64,000 nucleotides of DNA, from NCBI GenBank assembly GCA_037013495.1, contig CM072801.1, positions 81,453,816 to 81,517,815 of the forward strand, read 5' to 3'. The DNA comes from Hippophae tibetana. Taxonomy: Eukaryota > Streptophyta > Magnoliopsida > Rosales > Elaeagnaceae. Below the pieces are notes generated by a model. The model had not been told where the DNA came from. It did no database searches and saw nothing but the letters and a program-made list of their open reading frames with translations. How positions within the stretch are numbered: the stretch's first letter is position 1; every line of letters begins with the position of its first letter. A program made the position numbers and the translations under genes. Of the stretch, positions 11,382 to 25,288 are shown piece by piece.

Positions 11382-13563
11382 TCGGAGCATGTCTCGATCC
11401 ATACAATAATTGTTGGCCTAGAATTGGAACCTGATTTCTGTACCCAAATTCCATCGTTTACATAACTTATCGAGGGTTTGAAGATTTTGTCGTAAATTTC
11501 CGGTTTACTTACTTTCGATTTGAATCAATAGAGCTGTAAATGAGATATTGGATCCGACAAAGGTTTCTTTATTTATTTGGTCCATAAATCTGTATTCTTC
11601 CTAAAAACGTATGGGAGCAGAAAAAGAAAGGGGCTAGTTTTCAAAACTTCGAAAATACGAAAACATTTGATGAATCAGACTTCCAACATCAAATGACCCT
11701 AACTTTTAACTAGGGTATCGTAACGACTATTATAATATATCAAAATCGGAGCTCGTCTCGATCCATACAATAATTGTTGGCCTAGCATTGGAACCTGATT
11801 TCTGTACCCAAATTCCATCGTTTACATAACCTATCGAGGGTTTTAAGATTTTGTCGTAGATTTGCGGTTTACTTACCTTCGATATGATTCAATAGAGCTG
11901 GCAATGAGATATTGGTTCCGACAAAGGTTTCTTTATTTATTTGGTCATTAAATCTGTATTCTTCCTAAAAACGTATGGGAGCAGAAAAAGAAAGGGGCTA
12001 GTTTTCAAAACTTTAAAAATACGAAAACATTTGATGAATCAGACTTCCAACATCAAATGACAATAACTTTTAACTCGGGTATCGTAACGACTATTATAAT
12101 ATATCAAAATCGGAGCACGTCTCGATCCATACAATAATTGTTGGCCTAGAATTGGAACCTGATTTCCGTACCCAAATTCCATCGTTTACATAACCTATCG
12201 AGGGTTTGAAGATTTTGTCGTAAATTTGCGGTTTACTTACCTTCGATATGATTCAATAGAGCTGTCAATGAGATATTGGATCCGACAAAGGTTTCTTTAT
12301 TTTTTTGGTCATTAAATCTGTATTCTTCCTAAAAACGTATGGGAGCAGAAAAAGAAAGGGGCTAGTTTTCAAAACTTCGAAAATACGAAAACATTTGATG
12401 AATCAGACTTCCAACATCAAATGACCATAACTTTTAACTAGGGTATCGTAACGAATATTATAATATATCAAATCGGAGCACGTCTCGATCCATACAATAA
12501 TTGTTGGCCTCGGAATGGAACCTGATTTCTGTACCCAAATTCCATCGTGTACATAACCTATCGATGGTTTTAAGATTGTGTCGTACATTTGCGGTTTACT
12601 TACCTTCGATATGATTCAATAGAGCTGTCAATGAGATATTGGTTTCGACAAAGGTTTCTTTATTTATTTGGTCATTAAATCTGTATTCTTCCTAAAAACG
12701 TATGGGAGCAGAAAAAGAAAGGGGCTAGTTTTCATAATTTCAAAAATAACAAAACATTTGATGAATCAGACTTCCAACATCAAATGACCATAACTTTTGA
12801 CTGGGGTATCGTAACGACTATTATAATATATCAAATCGGAGCTCGTCTAGATCCATACAATAATTGTTGGCCTCGGAATGGAACCTGATTTCTGTACCAA
12901 AATTCCATCGTGTACATAACCTATCGAGGGTTTTAAGATTTTGTCGTAAATTTGCGGTTTACTTACCTTCGATATGATTCAATAGAGCTGTAAATGAGAT
13001 ATTGCATCCGACAAAGGTTTCTATATTTATTTGGTAAATAAATCTGTATTCTTCCTAAAAAAACTATGGGAGCAGAAAAAGAAAGGGGCTAGTTTTCATA
13101 ATTTCAAAAATAACAAAACATTTGATGAATCAGACTTCCAACATCAAATGACCATAACTTTTGACTGGGGTATCGTAACGACTATTATAATATATCAAAT
13201 CGGAGCTCGTCTCGATCCATACAATAATGGTTGGCCTCGGAATGGAACCTGATTTCTGTACCCAAATTCCATCGTGTACATAACCTATCGATGGTTTTAA
13301 GATTTTGTCGTAAATTGGCGGTTTAATTACCTTCGATATGATTCAATAGAGCTGTCAATGAGATATTGGTTTCGACAAAGGTTTCTTTATTTATTTGGTC
13401 ATTAAATCTGTATTCTTCCTAAAAACGTATGGGAGCAGAAAAAGAAAGGGGCTAGTTTTCAAAACTTCACAAAGACGAAAACATTTGATGAATCAGACTT
13501 CCAACATCAAATGACCATAACTTTTGACTTGGGTATCGTAACGACTATTATAATATATCAAAA
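11382..13563 (+). repeat. 6-mer HOR, period 2182 bp, copy 2
   Basis: Tandem copy of 9200-11381, sharing every marker listed there. I found almost no differences over the block, so this is one of the youngest duplications in the left half of the window. Confidence 0.82.
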
Positions 13564-15383
13564 TCGGAGCATGTCTCGATCCATACAATAATTGTTGGCC
13601 TAGAATTGGAACCTGATTTCTGTACCCAAATTCCATCGTTTACATAACTTATCGAGGGTTTGAAGATTTTGTCGTAAATTTCCGGTTTACTTACTTTCGA
13701 TTTGAATCAATAGAGCTGTAAATGAGATATTTTATCCGACAAAGGTTTCTTTATTTATTTGGTCCATAAATCTGTATTCTTCCTAAAAACGTATGGGAGC
13801 TGAAAAAGAAAGGGGCTAGTTTTCAAAACTTCGAAAATACGAAAACATTTGATGAATCAGACTTCCAACATCAAATGACCCTAACTTTTAACTAGGGTAT
13901 CGTAACGACTATTATAATATATCAAAATCGGAGCTCGTCTCGATCCATACAATAATTGTTGGCCTAGCATTGGAACCTGATTTCTGTACCCAAATTCCAT
14001 CGTTTACATAACCTATCGAGGGTTTTAAGATTTTGTCGTAGATTTGCGGTTTACTTACCTTCGATATGATTCAATAGAGCTGGCAATGAGATATTGGTTC
14101 CGACAAAGGTTTCTTTATTTATTTGGTCATTAAATCTGTATTCTTCCTAAAAACGTATGGGAGCAGAAAAAGAAAGGGGCTAGTTTTCAAAACTTCACAA
14201 ATACGAAAACATTTGATGAATCAGACTTCCAACATCAAATGACCATAACTCTTAACTGGGGTATCGTAACGACTATTATAATATATCAAAATCGGAGCTC
14301 ATCTCGATCCATACAATAATTGTTGGCCTAGCATTGGAACCTGATTTCCGTACCCAAATTCCATCGTTTACATAACTTATCGAGGGTCTGAAGATTTTGT
14401 CGTAAATTTCCGGTTTACTTACTTTCGATTTGAATCGATAGAGCTGTAAATGAGATATTGGATCCGACAAAGGTTTCTTTATTTTTTTGGTCATTAAATC
14501 TGTATTCTTCCTAAAAACGTATGGAAGCAGAAAAAGAAAGGGGCTAGTTTTCAAAACTTCGAAAATACGAAAACATTTGATGAATCAGACTTCCAACATC
14601 AAATGACCATAACTTTTAACTAGGGTATCGTAACGAATATTATAATATATCAAAATCAGAGCTCGTCTCGATCCATACAATAATTGTTGGCCTAGCATTG
14701 GAACCTGATTTCTGTACCCAAATTCCATCGTTTACATAACTTATCGAGGGTTTGAAGATTTTGTCGTAAATTTGCGGTTTACTTACCTTCGATTTGAATC
14801 AATAGAGCTGTAAATGAGATATTGCATCCGACAAAGGTTTCTTTATTTATTTGGTCAATAAATCTGTATTCTTCCTAAAAAAACTATGGGAGCAGAAAAA
14901 GAAAGGGGGTAGTTTTCATAATTTCAAAAATAACAAAACATTTGATGAATCAGACTTCCAACATCAAATGACCACAACTTTTGACTGGGGTATCGTAACG
15001 ACTATTATAATATATCAAATCGGAGCTCGTCTCGATCCATACAATAATGGTTGGCCTCGGAATGGAACCTGATTTCTGTACCCAAATTCCATCGTGTACA
15101 TAACCTATCGATGGTTTTAAGATTTTGTCGTAAATTGGCGGTTTAATTACCTTCGATATGATTCAATAGAGCTGTCAATGAGATATTGGTTTCGACAAAG
15201 GTTTCTTTATTTATTTGGTCATTAAATCTGTATTCTTCCTAAAAACGTATGGGAGAAGAAAAAGAAAGGGGCTAGTTTTCAAAAGTTCAAAAATACGAAA
15301 ACATTTGATGAATCAGACTTCCAACATCAAATGACCATAACTTTTAACTCGGGTATCGTAACGACTATTATAATATATCAAAA
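13564..15383 (+). repeat. 5-mer HOR, period 1820 bp, copy 1, overlapping the end of the 2182-bp 6-mer
   Basis: The first ~600 bp is a third, partial copy of the preceding 6-mer, with private changes ATATTTTATCCGAC near 13726 and GGAGCTGAAAAAG near 13796. From about 14170 a new monomer appears with CTTCACAAATACG, CTCTTAACTGGGG and GAGCTCATCTCG. The block repeats 1820 bp later to about 16670. A minus-strand 92-codon frame recurs at 14276-14554 and 16096-16374 because of this duplication; it is not a gene. Confidence 0.72.
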
Positions 15384-17796
15384 TCGGAGCATGTCTCGAT
15401 CCATACAATAATTGTTGGCCTAGAATTGGAACCTGATTTCTGTACCCAAATTCCATCGTTTACATAACTTATCGAGGGTTTGAAGATTTTGTCGTAAATT
15501 TCCGGTTTACTTACTTTCGATTTGAATCAATAGAGCTGTAAATGAGATATTGGATCCGACAAAGGTTTCTTTATTTATTTGGTCCATAAATCTGTATTCT
15601 TCCTAAAAATGTATGGGAGCAGAAAAAGAAAGGGGCTAGTTTTCAAAACTTCGAAAATAGGAAAACATTTGATGAATCAGACTTCCAACATCAAATGACC
15701 CTAACTTTTAACTAGGGTATCGTAACGACTATTATAATATATCAAAATCGGAGCTCGTCTCGATCCATACAATAATTGTTGGCCTAGCATTGGAACCTGA
15801 TTTCTGTACCCAAATTCCATCGTTTACATAACCTATCGAGGGTTTTAAGATTTTGTCGTAGATTTGCGGTTTACTTACCTTCGATATGATTCAATAGAGC
15901 TTGCAATGAGATATTGGTTCCGACAAAGGTTTCTTTATTTATTTGGTCATTAAATCTGTATTCTTCCTAAAAACGTATGGGAGCAGAAAAAGAAAGGGGC
16001 TAGTTTTCAAAACTTCACAAATACGAAAACATTTGATGAATCAGACTTCCAACATCAAATGACCATAACTCTTAACTGGGGTATCGTAACGACTATTATA
16101 ATATATCAAAATCGCAGCTCATCTCGATCCATACAATAATTGTTGGCCTAGCATTGGAACCTGATTTCCGTACCCAAATTCCATCGTTTACATAACTTAT
16201 CGAGGGTTTGAAGATTTTGTCGTAAATTTCCGGTTTACTTACTTTCGATTTGAATCGATAGAGCTGTAAATGAGATATTGGATCCGACAAAGGTTTCTTT
16301 ATTTTTTTGGTCATTAAATCTGTATTCTTCCTAAAAACGTATGGAAGCAGAAAAAGAAAGGGGCTAGTTTTCAAAACTTCGAAAATACGAAAACATTTGA
16401 TGAATCAGACTTCCAACATCAAATGACCATAACTTTTAACTAGGGTATCGTAACGAATATTATAATATATCAAAATCAGAGCTCGTCTCGATCCATACAA
16501 TAATTGTTGGCCTAGCATTGGAACCTGATTTCTGTACACAAATTCCATCGTTTACATAACTTATCGAGGGTTTGAAGATTTTGTCGTAAATTTGCGGTTT
16601 ACTTACCTTCGATTTGAATCAATAGAGCTGTAAATGAGATATTGCATCCGACAAAGGTTTCTTTATTTATTTGGTCAATAAATCTGTATTCTTCCTAAAA
16701 AAACTATGGGAGCAGAAAAAGAAAGGGGCTAGTTTTCATAATTTCAAAAATAACAAAACATTTGATGAATGAGACTTCCAACATCAAATGACCATAACTT
16801 TTGACTGGGGTATCGTAACGACTATTATAATATATCAAATCGGAGCTCGTCTCGATCCATACAATAATTGTTGGCCTCGGAATGGAACCTGATTTCTGTA
16901 CCCAAATTCCATCGTGTACATAACCTATCGATGGTTTTAAGATTTTGTCGTACATTTGCGGTTTACTTACCTTCGATATGATTCAATAGAGCTGTCAATG
17001 AGATATTGGTTTCGACAAAGGTTTCTTTATTTATTTGGTCATTAAATCTGTATTCTTCCTAAAAACGTATGGGAGCAGAAAAAGAAAGGGGCTAGTTTTC
17101 ATAATTTCAAAAATAACAAAACATTTGATGAATCAGACTTCCAACATCAAATGACCATAACTTTTGACTGGGGTATCGTAACGACTATTATAATATATCA
17201 AATCGGAGCTCGTCTCGATCCATACAATAATTGTTGGCCTCGGAGTGGAACCTGATTTCTGTACCCAAATTCCATCGTGTACATAACCTATCGAGGGTTT
17301 TAAGATTTTGTCGTAAATTTGCGGTTTACTTACCTTCGATATGATTCAATAGAGCTGTAAATGAGATATTGCATCCGACAAAGGTTTCTATATTTATTTG
17401 GTAAATAAATCTGTATTCTTCCTAAAAAAACTATGGGAGCAGAAAAAGAAAGGGGCTAGTTTTCATAATTTCAAAAATAACAAAACATTTGATGAATCAG
17501 ACTTCCAACATCAAATGACCATAACTTTTGACTGGGGTATCGTAACGACTATTATAATATATCAAATCGGAGCTCGTCTCGATCCATACAATAATGGTTG
17601 GCCTCGGAATGGAACCTGATTTCTGTACCCAAATTCCATCGTGTACATAACCTATCGATGGTTTTAAGATTTTGTCGTAAATTTGCGGTTTACTTACCTT
17701 CGATATGATTCAATAGAGCTGTCAATGAGATATTGGTTTCGACAAAGGTTTCTTTATTTATTTGGTCATTAAATCTGTATTCTTCCTAAAAACGTA
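15250..17796 (+). repeat. 7-mer HOR, period 2547 bp, copy 1
   Basis: Seven monomers from one GGGAGAAGAAAAAG marker (about 15252) to the next (about 17799). The marker order is GAGAAG with AAAGTTC, CCATAAATC, TTAACTAGGG with CCCTAAC, CTCTTAACTGGGG, GGATCCGAC, CAAAATCAGAGCTCG, then class C and A monomers. It overlaps the 1820-bp 5-mer because the two duplications share a source block. The copies differ at more sites than in the left-hand HORs, so this one looks somewhat older. Confidence 0.75.
15384..16670 (+). repeat. 5-mer HOR, period 1820 bp, copy 2 (partial)
   Basis: Follows 13564-14850 with an offset of 1820 bp. Private changes include AAATAGGAAAAC near 15655, GAGCTTGCAATGAG near 15898 and TGTACACAAATTCC near 16533. 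After about 16670 the sequence departs: it has GAATGAGAC near 16768 and TCGTACATTTGCGG near 16949. Confidence 0.7.
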
Positions 17797-20343
17797 TGGG
17801 AGAAGAAAAAGAAAGGGGCTAGTTTTCAAAAGTTCAAAAATACGAAAACATTTGATGAATCAGACTTCCAACATCAAATGACCATAACTTTTAACTCGGG
17901 TATCGTAACGACTATTATAATATATCAAAATCGGAGCATGTCTCGATCCATACAATAATTGTTGGCCTAGAATTGGAACCTGATTTCTGTACCCAAATTC
18001 CATCGTTTACATAACTTATCGAGGGTTTGAAGATTTTGTCGTAAATTTCCGGTTTACTTACTTTCGATTTGAATCAATAGAGCTGTAAATGAGATATTGG
18101 ATCCGACAAAGGTTTCTTTATTTATTTGGTCCATAAATCTATATTCTTCCTAAAAACGTATGGGAGCAGAAAAAGAAAGGGGCTAGTTTTCAAAACTTCG
18201 AAAATACGAAAACATTTGATGAATCAGACTTCCAACATCAAATGACCCTAACTTTTAACTAGGGTATCGTAACGACTATTATAATATATCAAAATCGGAG
18301 CTCGTCTCGATCCATACAATAATTGTTGGCCTAGCATTGGAACCTGATTTCTGTACCCAAATTCCATCGTTTACATAACCTATCGAGGGTTTTAAGATTT
18401 TGTCGTAGATTTGCGGTTTACTTACCTTCGATATGATTCAATAGAGCTGTCAATGAGATATTGGTTCCGACAAAGGTTTCTTTATTTATTTGGTCATTAA
18501 ATCTGTATTCTTCCTAAAAACGTATGGGAGCAGAAAAAGAAAGGGGCTAGTTTTCAAAACTTCACAAATACGAAAACATTTGATGAATCAGACTTCCAAC
18601 ATCAAATGACCATAACTCTTAACTGGGGTATCGTAACGACTATTATAATATATCAAAATCGGAGCTCATCTCGATCCATACAATAATTGTTGGCCTAGCA
18701 TTGGAACCTGATTTCCGTACCCAAATTCCATCGTTTACATAACTTATCGAGGGTTTGAAGATTTTGTCGTAAATTTCCGGTTTACTTACTTTCGATTTGA
18801 ATCGATAGAGCTGTAAATTAGATATTGGATCCGACAAAGGTTTCTTTATTTTTTTGGTCATTAAATCTGTATTCTTCCTAAAAACGTATGGAAGCAGAAA
18901 AAGAAAGGGGCTAGTTTTCAAAACTTCGAAAATACGAAAACATTTGATGAATCAGACTTCCAACATCAAATGACCATAACTTTTAACTAGGGTATCGTAA
19001 CGAATATTATAATATATCAAAATAAGAGCTCGTCTCGATCCATACAATAATTGTTGGCCTAGCATTGGAACCTGATTTCTGTACCCAAATTCCATCGTTT
19101 ACATAATTTATCGAGGGTTTTAAGATTTTGTCGTAAATTTGCGGTTTACTTACCTTCGATTTGAATCCATAGAGCTGTAAATGAGATATTGCATCCGACA
19201 AAGGTTTCTTTATTTATTTGGTAAATAAATCTGTATTCTTCCTAAAAAAACTATGGGAGCAGAAAAAGAAAGGGGCTAGTTTTCATAATTTCAAAAATAA
19301 CAAAACATTTGATGAATCTGACTTCCAACATCAAATGACCATAACTTTTGACTGGGGTATCGTAACGACTATTATAATATATCAAATCGGAGCTCGTCTC
19401 GATCCATACAATAATCGTTGGCCTCGGAATGGAACCTGATTTCTGTACCCAAATTCCATCGTGTACATAACCTATCGATGGTTTTAAGATTTTGTCATAA
19501 ATTTGCGGTTTACTTACCTTCGATATGATTCAATAGAGCTGTCAATGAGATATTGGTTTCGACAAAGGTTTCTTTATTTATTTGGTCATTAAATCTGTAT
19601 TCTTCCTAAAAACGTATGGGAGCAGAAAAAGAAAGGGGCTAGTTTTCATAATTTCAAAAATAACAAAACATTTGATGAATCAGACTTCAAACATCAAATG
19701 ACCATAACTTTTGACTGGGGTATCGTAACGACTATTATAATATATCAAATCGGAGCTCGTCTCGATCCATACAATAATTGTTGGCCTCGGAATGGAACCT
19801 GATTTCTGTACCCAAATTCCATCGTGTACTTAACCTATCGAGGGTTTTAAGATTTTGTCGTAAATTTGCGGTTTACTTACCTTCGATATGATTCAATAGA
19901 GCTGTAAATGAGATATTGCATCCGACAAAGGTTTCTATATTTATTTGGTAAATAAATCTGTATTCTTCCTAAAAAAACTATGGGAGCAGAAAAAGAAAGG
20001 GGCTAGTTTTCATAATTTCAAAAATAACAAAACATTTGATGAATCAGACTTCCAACATCAAATGACCATAACTTTTGACTGGGGTATCGTAACGACTATT
20101 ATAATATATCAAATCGGAGCTCGTCTCGATCCATACAATAATGGTTGGCCTCGGAATGGAACCTGATTTCTGTACCCAAATTCCATCGTGTACATAACCT
20201 ATCGATGGTTTTAAGATTTTGTCGTAAATTTGCGGTTTACTTACCTTCGATATGATTCAATAGAGCTGTCAATGAGATATTGGTTTCGACAAAGGTTTCT
20301 TTATTTATTTGGTCATTAAATCTGTATTCTTCCTAAAAACGTA
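17797..20343 (+). repeat. 7-mer HOR, period 2547 bp, copy 2
   Basis: Follows copy 1 at an offset of 2547 bp. Private features are CTATATTCTTCC near 18140, ATAATTTATCGAGGG near 19105, GAATCCATAG near 19164, TTGTCATAAATTTGCGG near 19491 and GACTTCAAACATC near 19682. Several of these reappear 5459 bp later (24623, 24950, 25141). That shows this copy was split, and its 3' part now lies beyond the next HOR. Confidence 0.75.
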
Positions 20344-20346
20344 TGG

Positions 20347-21802
20347 GAGAAGAAAAAGAAAGGGGCTAGTTTTCAAAAGTTCAAAAATACGAAAACATTT
20401 GATGAATCAGACTTCCAACATCAAATGACCATAACTTTTAACTCGGGTATCGTAACGACTATTATAATATATCAAAATCGGAGCATGTCTCGATCCATAC
20501 AATAATTGTTGGCCTAGAATTGGAACCTGATTTCTGTACCCAAATTCCATCGTTTACATAACTTATCGAGGGTTTGAAGATTTTGTCGTAAATTTCCGGT
20601 TTACTTACTTTCGATTTGAATCAATAGAGCTGTAAATGAGATATTGGATCCGACAAAGGTTTCTTTATTTATTTGGTCCATAAATCTGTATTCTTCCTAA
20701 AAACGTATGGGAGCAGAAAAAGAAAGGGGCTAGTTTTCAAAAGTTCAAAAATACGAAAACATTTGATGAATCAGACTTCCAACATCAAATGACCATAACT
20801 TTTAACTCGGGTATCGTAACGACTATTATAATATATCAAAATCGGAGCATGTCTCGATCCATACAATAATTGTTGGCCTAGAATTGGAACCTGATTTCTG
20901 TACCCAAATTCCATCGTTTACATAACTTATCGAGGGTTTGAAGATTTTGTCGTAAATTTCCGGTTTACTTACTTTCGATTTGAATCAATAGAGCTGTAAA
21001 TGAGATATTGGATCCGACAAAGGTTTCTTTATTTATTTGGTCCATAAATCTATATTCTTCCTAAAAACGTATGGGAGCAGAAAAAGAAAGGGGCTAGCTT
21101 TCAAAACTTCGAAAATACGAAAACATTTGATGAATCAGACTTCCAACATCAAATGACCCTAACTTTTAACTAGGGTATCGTAACGACTATTATAATATAT
21201 CAAAATCGGAGCTCGTCTCGATCCATACAATAATTGTTGGCCTAGCATTGGAACCTGATTTCCGTACCCAAATTCCATCGTTTACATAACTTATCGAGGG
21301 TTTGAAGATTTTGTCGTAAATTTCCGGTTTACTTACTTTCGATTTGAATCGATAGAGCTGTAAATTAGATATTGGATCCGACAAAGGTTTCTTTATTTTT
21401 TTGGTCATTAAATCTGTATTCTTCCTAAAAACGTATGGAAGCAGAAAAAGAAAGGGGCTAGTTTTCAAAACTTCGAAAATACGAAAACATTTGATGAATC
21501 AGACTTCCAACATCAAATGACCATAACTTTTAACTAGGGTATCGTAACGAATATTATAATATATCAAAATCAGAGCTCGTCTCGATCCATACAATAATTG
21601 TTGGCCTAGCATTGGAACCTGATTTCTGTACCCAAATTCCATCGTTTACATAATTTATCGAGGGTTTTAAGATTTTGTCGTAAATTTGCGGTTTACTTAC
21701 CTTCGATATGATTCAATAGAGCTGTCAATGAGATATTGGTTTCGACAAAGGTTTCTTTATTTATTTGGTCATTAAATCTGTATTCTTCCTAAAAACGTAT
21801 GG
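20347..21802 (+). repeat. 4-mer HOR, period 1456 bp, copy 1
   Basis: Starts at a GAGAAG marker and ends at the next. Compared with the 7-mer at 17797, one monomer with the AAAAGTTCAAAAATACG head is duplicated (near 20740), one monomer is lost between about 21050 and 21190, and the end jumps from ATAATTTATCGAGGG sequence to GATATGATTC at about 21710. The result is a new four-monomer unit, then amplified. Private change: GGCTAGCTTTC near 21093. Confidence 0.85.
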
Positions 21803-23258
21803 GAGAAGAAAAAGAAAGGGGCTAGTTTTCAAAAGTTCAAAAATACGAAAACATTTGATGAATCAGACTTCCAACATCAAATGACCATAACTTTTAACTC
21901 GGGTATCGTAACGACTATTATAATATATCAAAATCGGAGCATGTCTCGATCCATACAATAATTGTTGGCCTAGAATTGGAACCTGATTTCTGTACCCAAA
22001 TTCCATCGTTTACATAACTTATCGAGGGTTTGAAGATTTTGTCGTAAATTTCCGGTTTACTTACTTTCGATTTGAATCAATAGAGCTGTAAATGAGATAT
22101 TGGATCCGACAAAGGTTTCTTTATTTATTTGGTCCATAAATCTGTATTCTTCCTAAAAACGTATGGGAGCAGAAAAAGAAAGGGGCTAGTTTTCAAAAGT
22201 TCAAAAATACGAAAACATTTGATGAATCAGACTTCCAACATCAAATGACCATAACTTTTAACTCGGGTATCGTAACGACTATTATAATATATCAAAATCG
22301 GAGCATGTCTCGATCCATACAATAATTGTTGGCCTAGAATTGGAACCTGATTTCTGTACCCAAATTCCATCGTTTACATAACTTATCGAGGGTTTGAAGA
22401 TTTTGTCGTAAATTTCCGGTTTACTTACTTTCGATTTGAATCAATAGAGCTGTAAATGAGATATTGGATCCGACAAAGGTTTCTTTATTTATTTGGTCCA
22501 TAAATCTATATTCTTCCTAAAAACGTATGGGAGCAGAAAAAGAAAGGGGCTAGTTTTCAAAACTTCGAAAATACGAAAACATTTGATGAATCAGACTTCC
22601 AACATCAAATGACCCTAACTTTTAACTAGGGTATCGTAACGACTATTATAATATATCAAAATCAGAGCTCGTCTCGATCCATACAATAATTGTTGGCCTA
22701 GCATTGGAACCTGATTTCCGTACCCAAATTCCATCGTTTACATAACTTATCGAGGGTTTGAAGATTTTGTCGTAAATTTCCGGTTTACTTACTTTCGATT
22801 TGAATCGATAGAGCTGTAAATTAGATATTGGATCCGACAAAGGTTTCTTTATTTTTTTGGTCATTAAATCTGTATTCTTCCTAAAAACGTATGGAAGCAG
22901 AAAAAGAAAGGGGCTAGTTTTCAAAACTTCGAAAATACGAAAACATTTGATGAATCAGACTTCCAACATCAAATGACCATAACTTTTAACTAGGGTATCG
23001 TAACGAATATTATAATATATCAAAATCAGAGCTCGTCTCGATCCATACAATAATTGTTGGCCTAGCATTGGAACCTGATTTCTGTACCCAAATTCCATCG
23101 TTTACATAATTTATCGAGGGTTTTAAGATTTTGTCGTAAATTTGCGGTTTACTTACCTTCGATATGATTCAATAGAGCTGTCAATGAGATATTGGTTTCG
23201 ACAAAGGTTTCTTTATTTATTTGGTCATTAAATCTGTATTCTTCCTAAAAACGTATGG
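21803..23258 (+). repeat. 4-mer HOR, period 1456 bp, copy 2
   Basis: Tandem copy with the same internal junctions as copy 1. Private change: CAAAATCAGAGCTCG near 22660, where copy 1 has CAAAATCGGAGCTCG. Confidence 0.87.
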
Positions 23259-24617
23259 GAGAAGAAAAAGAAAGGGGCTAGTTTTCAAAAGTTCAAAAAT
23301 ACGAAAACATTTGATGAATCAGACTTCCAACATCAAATGACCATAACTTTTAACTCGTGTATCGTAACGACTATTATAATATATCAAAATCGGAGCATGT
23401 CTCGATCCATACAATAATTGTTGGCCTAGAATTGGAACCTGATTTCTGTACCCAAATTCCATCGTTTACATAACTTATCGAGGGTTTGAAGATTTTGTCG
23501 TAAATTTCCGGTTTACTTACTTTCGATTTGAATCAATAGAGCTGTAAATGAGATATTGGATCCGACAAAGGTTTCTTTATTTATTTGGTCCATAAATCTG
23601 TATTCTTCCTAAAAACGTATGGGAGCAGAAAAAGAAAGGGGCTAGTTTTCAAAAGTTCAAAAATACGAAAACATTTGATGAATCAGACTTCCAACATCAA
23701 ATGACCATAACTTTTAACTCGGGTATCGTAACGACTATTATAATATATCAAAATCGGAGCATGTCTCGATCCATACAATAATTGTTGGCCTAGAATTGGA
23801 ACCTGATTTCTGTACCCAAATTCCATCGTTTACATAACTTATCGAGGGTTTGAAGATTTTGTCGTAAATTTCCGGTTTACTTACTTTCGATTTGAATCAA
23901 TAGAGCTGTAAATGAGATATTGGATCCGACAAAGGTTTCTTTATTTATTTGGTCCATAAATCTATATTCTTCCTAAAAACGTATGGGAGCAGAAAAAGAA
24001 AGGGGCTAGTTTTCAAAACTTCGAAAATACGAAAACATTTGATGAATCAGACTTCCAACATCAAATGACCCTAACTTTTAACTAGGGTATCGTAACGACT
24101 ATTATAATATATCAAAATCGGAGCTCGTCTCGATCCATACAATAATTGTTGGCCTAGCATTGGAACCTGATTTCCGTACCCAAATTCCATCGTTTACATA
24201 ACTTATCGAGGGTTTGAAGATTTTGTCGTAAATTTCCAGTTTACTTACTTTCGATTTGAATCGATAGAGCTGTAAATTAGATATTGGATCCGACAAAGGT
24301 TTCTTTATTTTTTTGGTCATTAAATCTGTATTCTTCCTAAAAACGTATGGAAGCAGAAAAAGAAAGGGGCTAGTTTTCAAAACTTCGAAAATACGAAAAC
24401 ATTTGATGAATCAGACTTCCAACATCAAATGACCATAACTTTTAACTAGGGTATCGTAACGAATATTATAATATATCAAAATCAGAGCTCGTCTCGATCC
24501 ATACAATAATTGTTGGCCTAGCATTGGAACCTCATTTCTGTACCCAAATTCCATCGTTTACATAATTTATCGAGGGTTTTAAGATTTTGTCGTAAATTTG
24601 CGGTTTACTTACCTTCG
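23259..24617 (+). repeat. 4-mer HOR, period 1456 bp, copy 3 (ends early)
   Basis: Third tandem copy, with private changes CTCGTGTATCG near 23355, TTTCCAGTTTAC near 24234 and CCTCATTTCTG near 24530. At about 24617 it continues as GATTTGAATCCATAG, the original 7-mer sequence, instead of the GATATGATTC junction seen in copies 1 and 2. This marks the right edge of the amplification. Confidence 0.83.
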
Positions 24618-25288
24618 ATTTGAATCCATAGAGCTGTAAATGAGATATTGCATCCGACAAAGGTTTCTTTATTTATTTGGTAAATAAATCTGTATTCTTC
24701 CTAAAAAAACTATGGGAGCAGAAAAAGAAAGGGGCTAGTTTTCATAATTTCAAAAATAACAAAACATTTGATGAATCAGACTTCCAACATCAAATGACCA
24801 TAACTTTTGACTGGGGTATCGTAACGACTATTATAATATATCAAATCGGAGCTCGTCTCGATCCATACAATAATTGTTGGCCTCGGAATGGAACCTGATT
24901 TCTGTACCCAAATTCCATCGTGTACATAACCTATCGATGGTTTTAAGATTTTGTCATAAATTTGCGGTTTACTTACCTTCGATATGATTCAATAGAGCTG
25001 TCAATGAGATATTGGTTTCGACAAAGGTTTCTTTATTTATTTGGTCATTAAATCTGTATTCTTCCTAAAAACGTATGGGAGCAGAAAAAGAAAGGGGCTA
25101 GTTTTCATAATTTCAAAAATAACAAAACATTTGATGAATCAGACTTCAAACATCAAATGACCATAACTTTTGACTGGGGTATCGTAACGACTATTATAAT
25201 ATATCAAATCGGAGCTCGTCTCGATCCATACAATAATTGTTGGCCTCGGAATGGAACCTGATTTCTGTACCCAAATTCCATCGTGTAC
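24618..25288 (+). repeat. Displaced 3' part of the 7-mer HOR
   Basis: Matches 19159-19829 at an offset of 5459 bp (15 monomers), including GAATCCATAG, GTCATAAATTTGCGG and GACTTCAAACATC. The match actually starts upstream, at about 24102 against 18643, inside the last 4-mer. It ends near 25288, where this side has CGATGGTTTTATG and the 7-mer has CGAGGGTTTTAAG. Confidence 0.78.
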
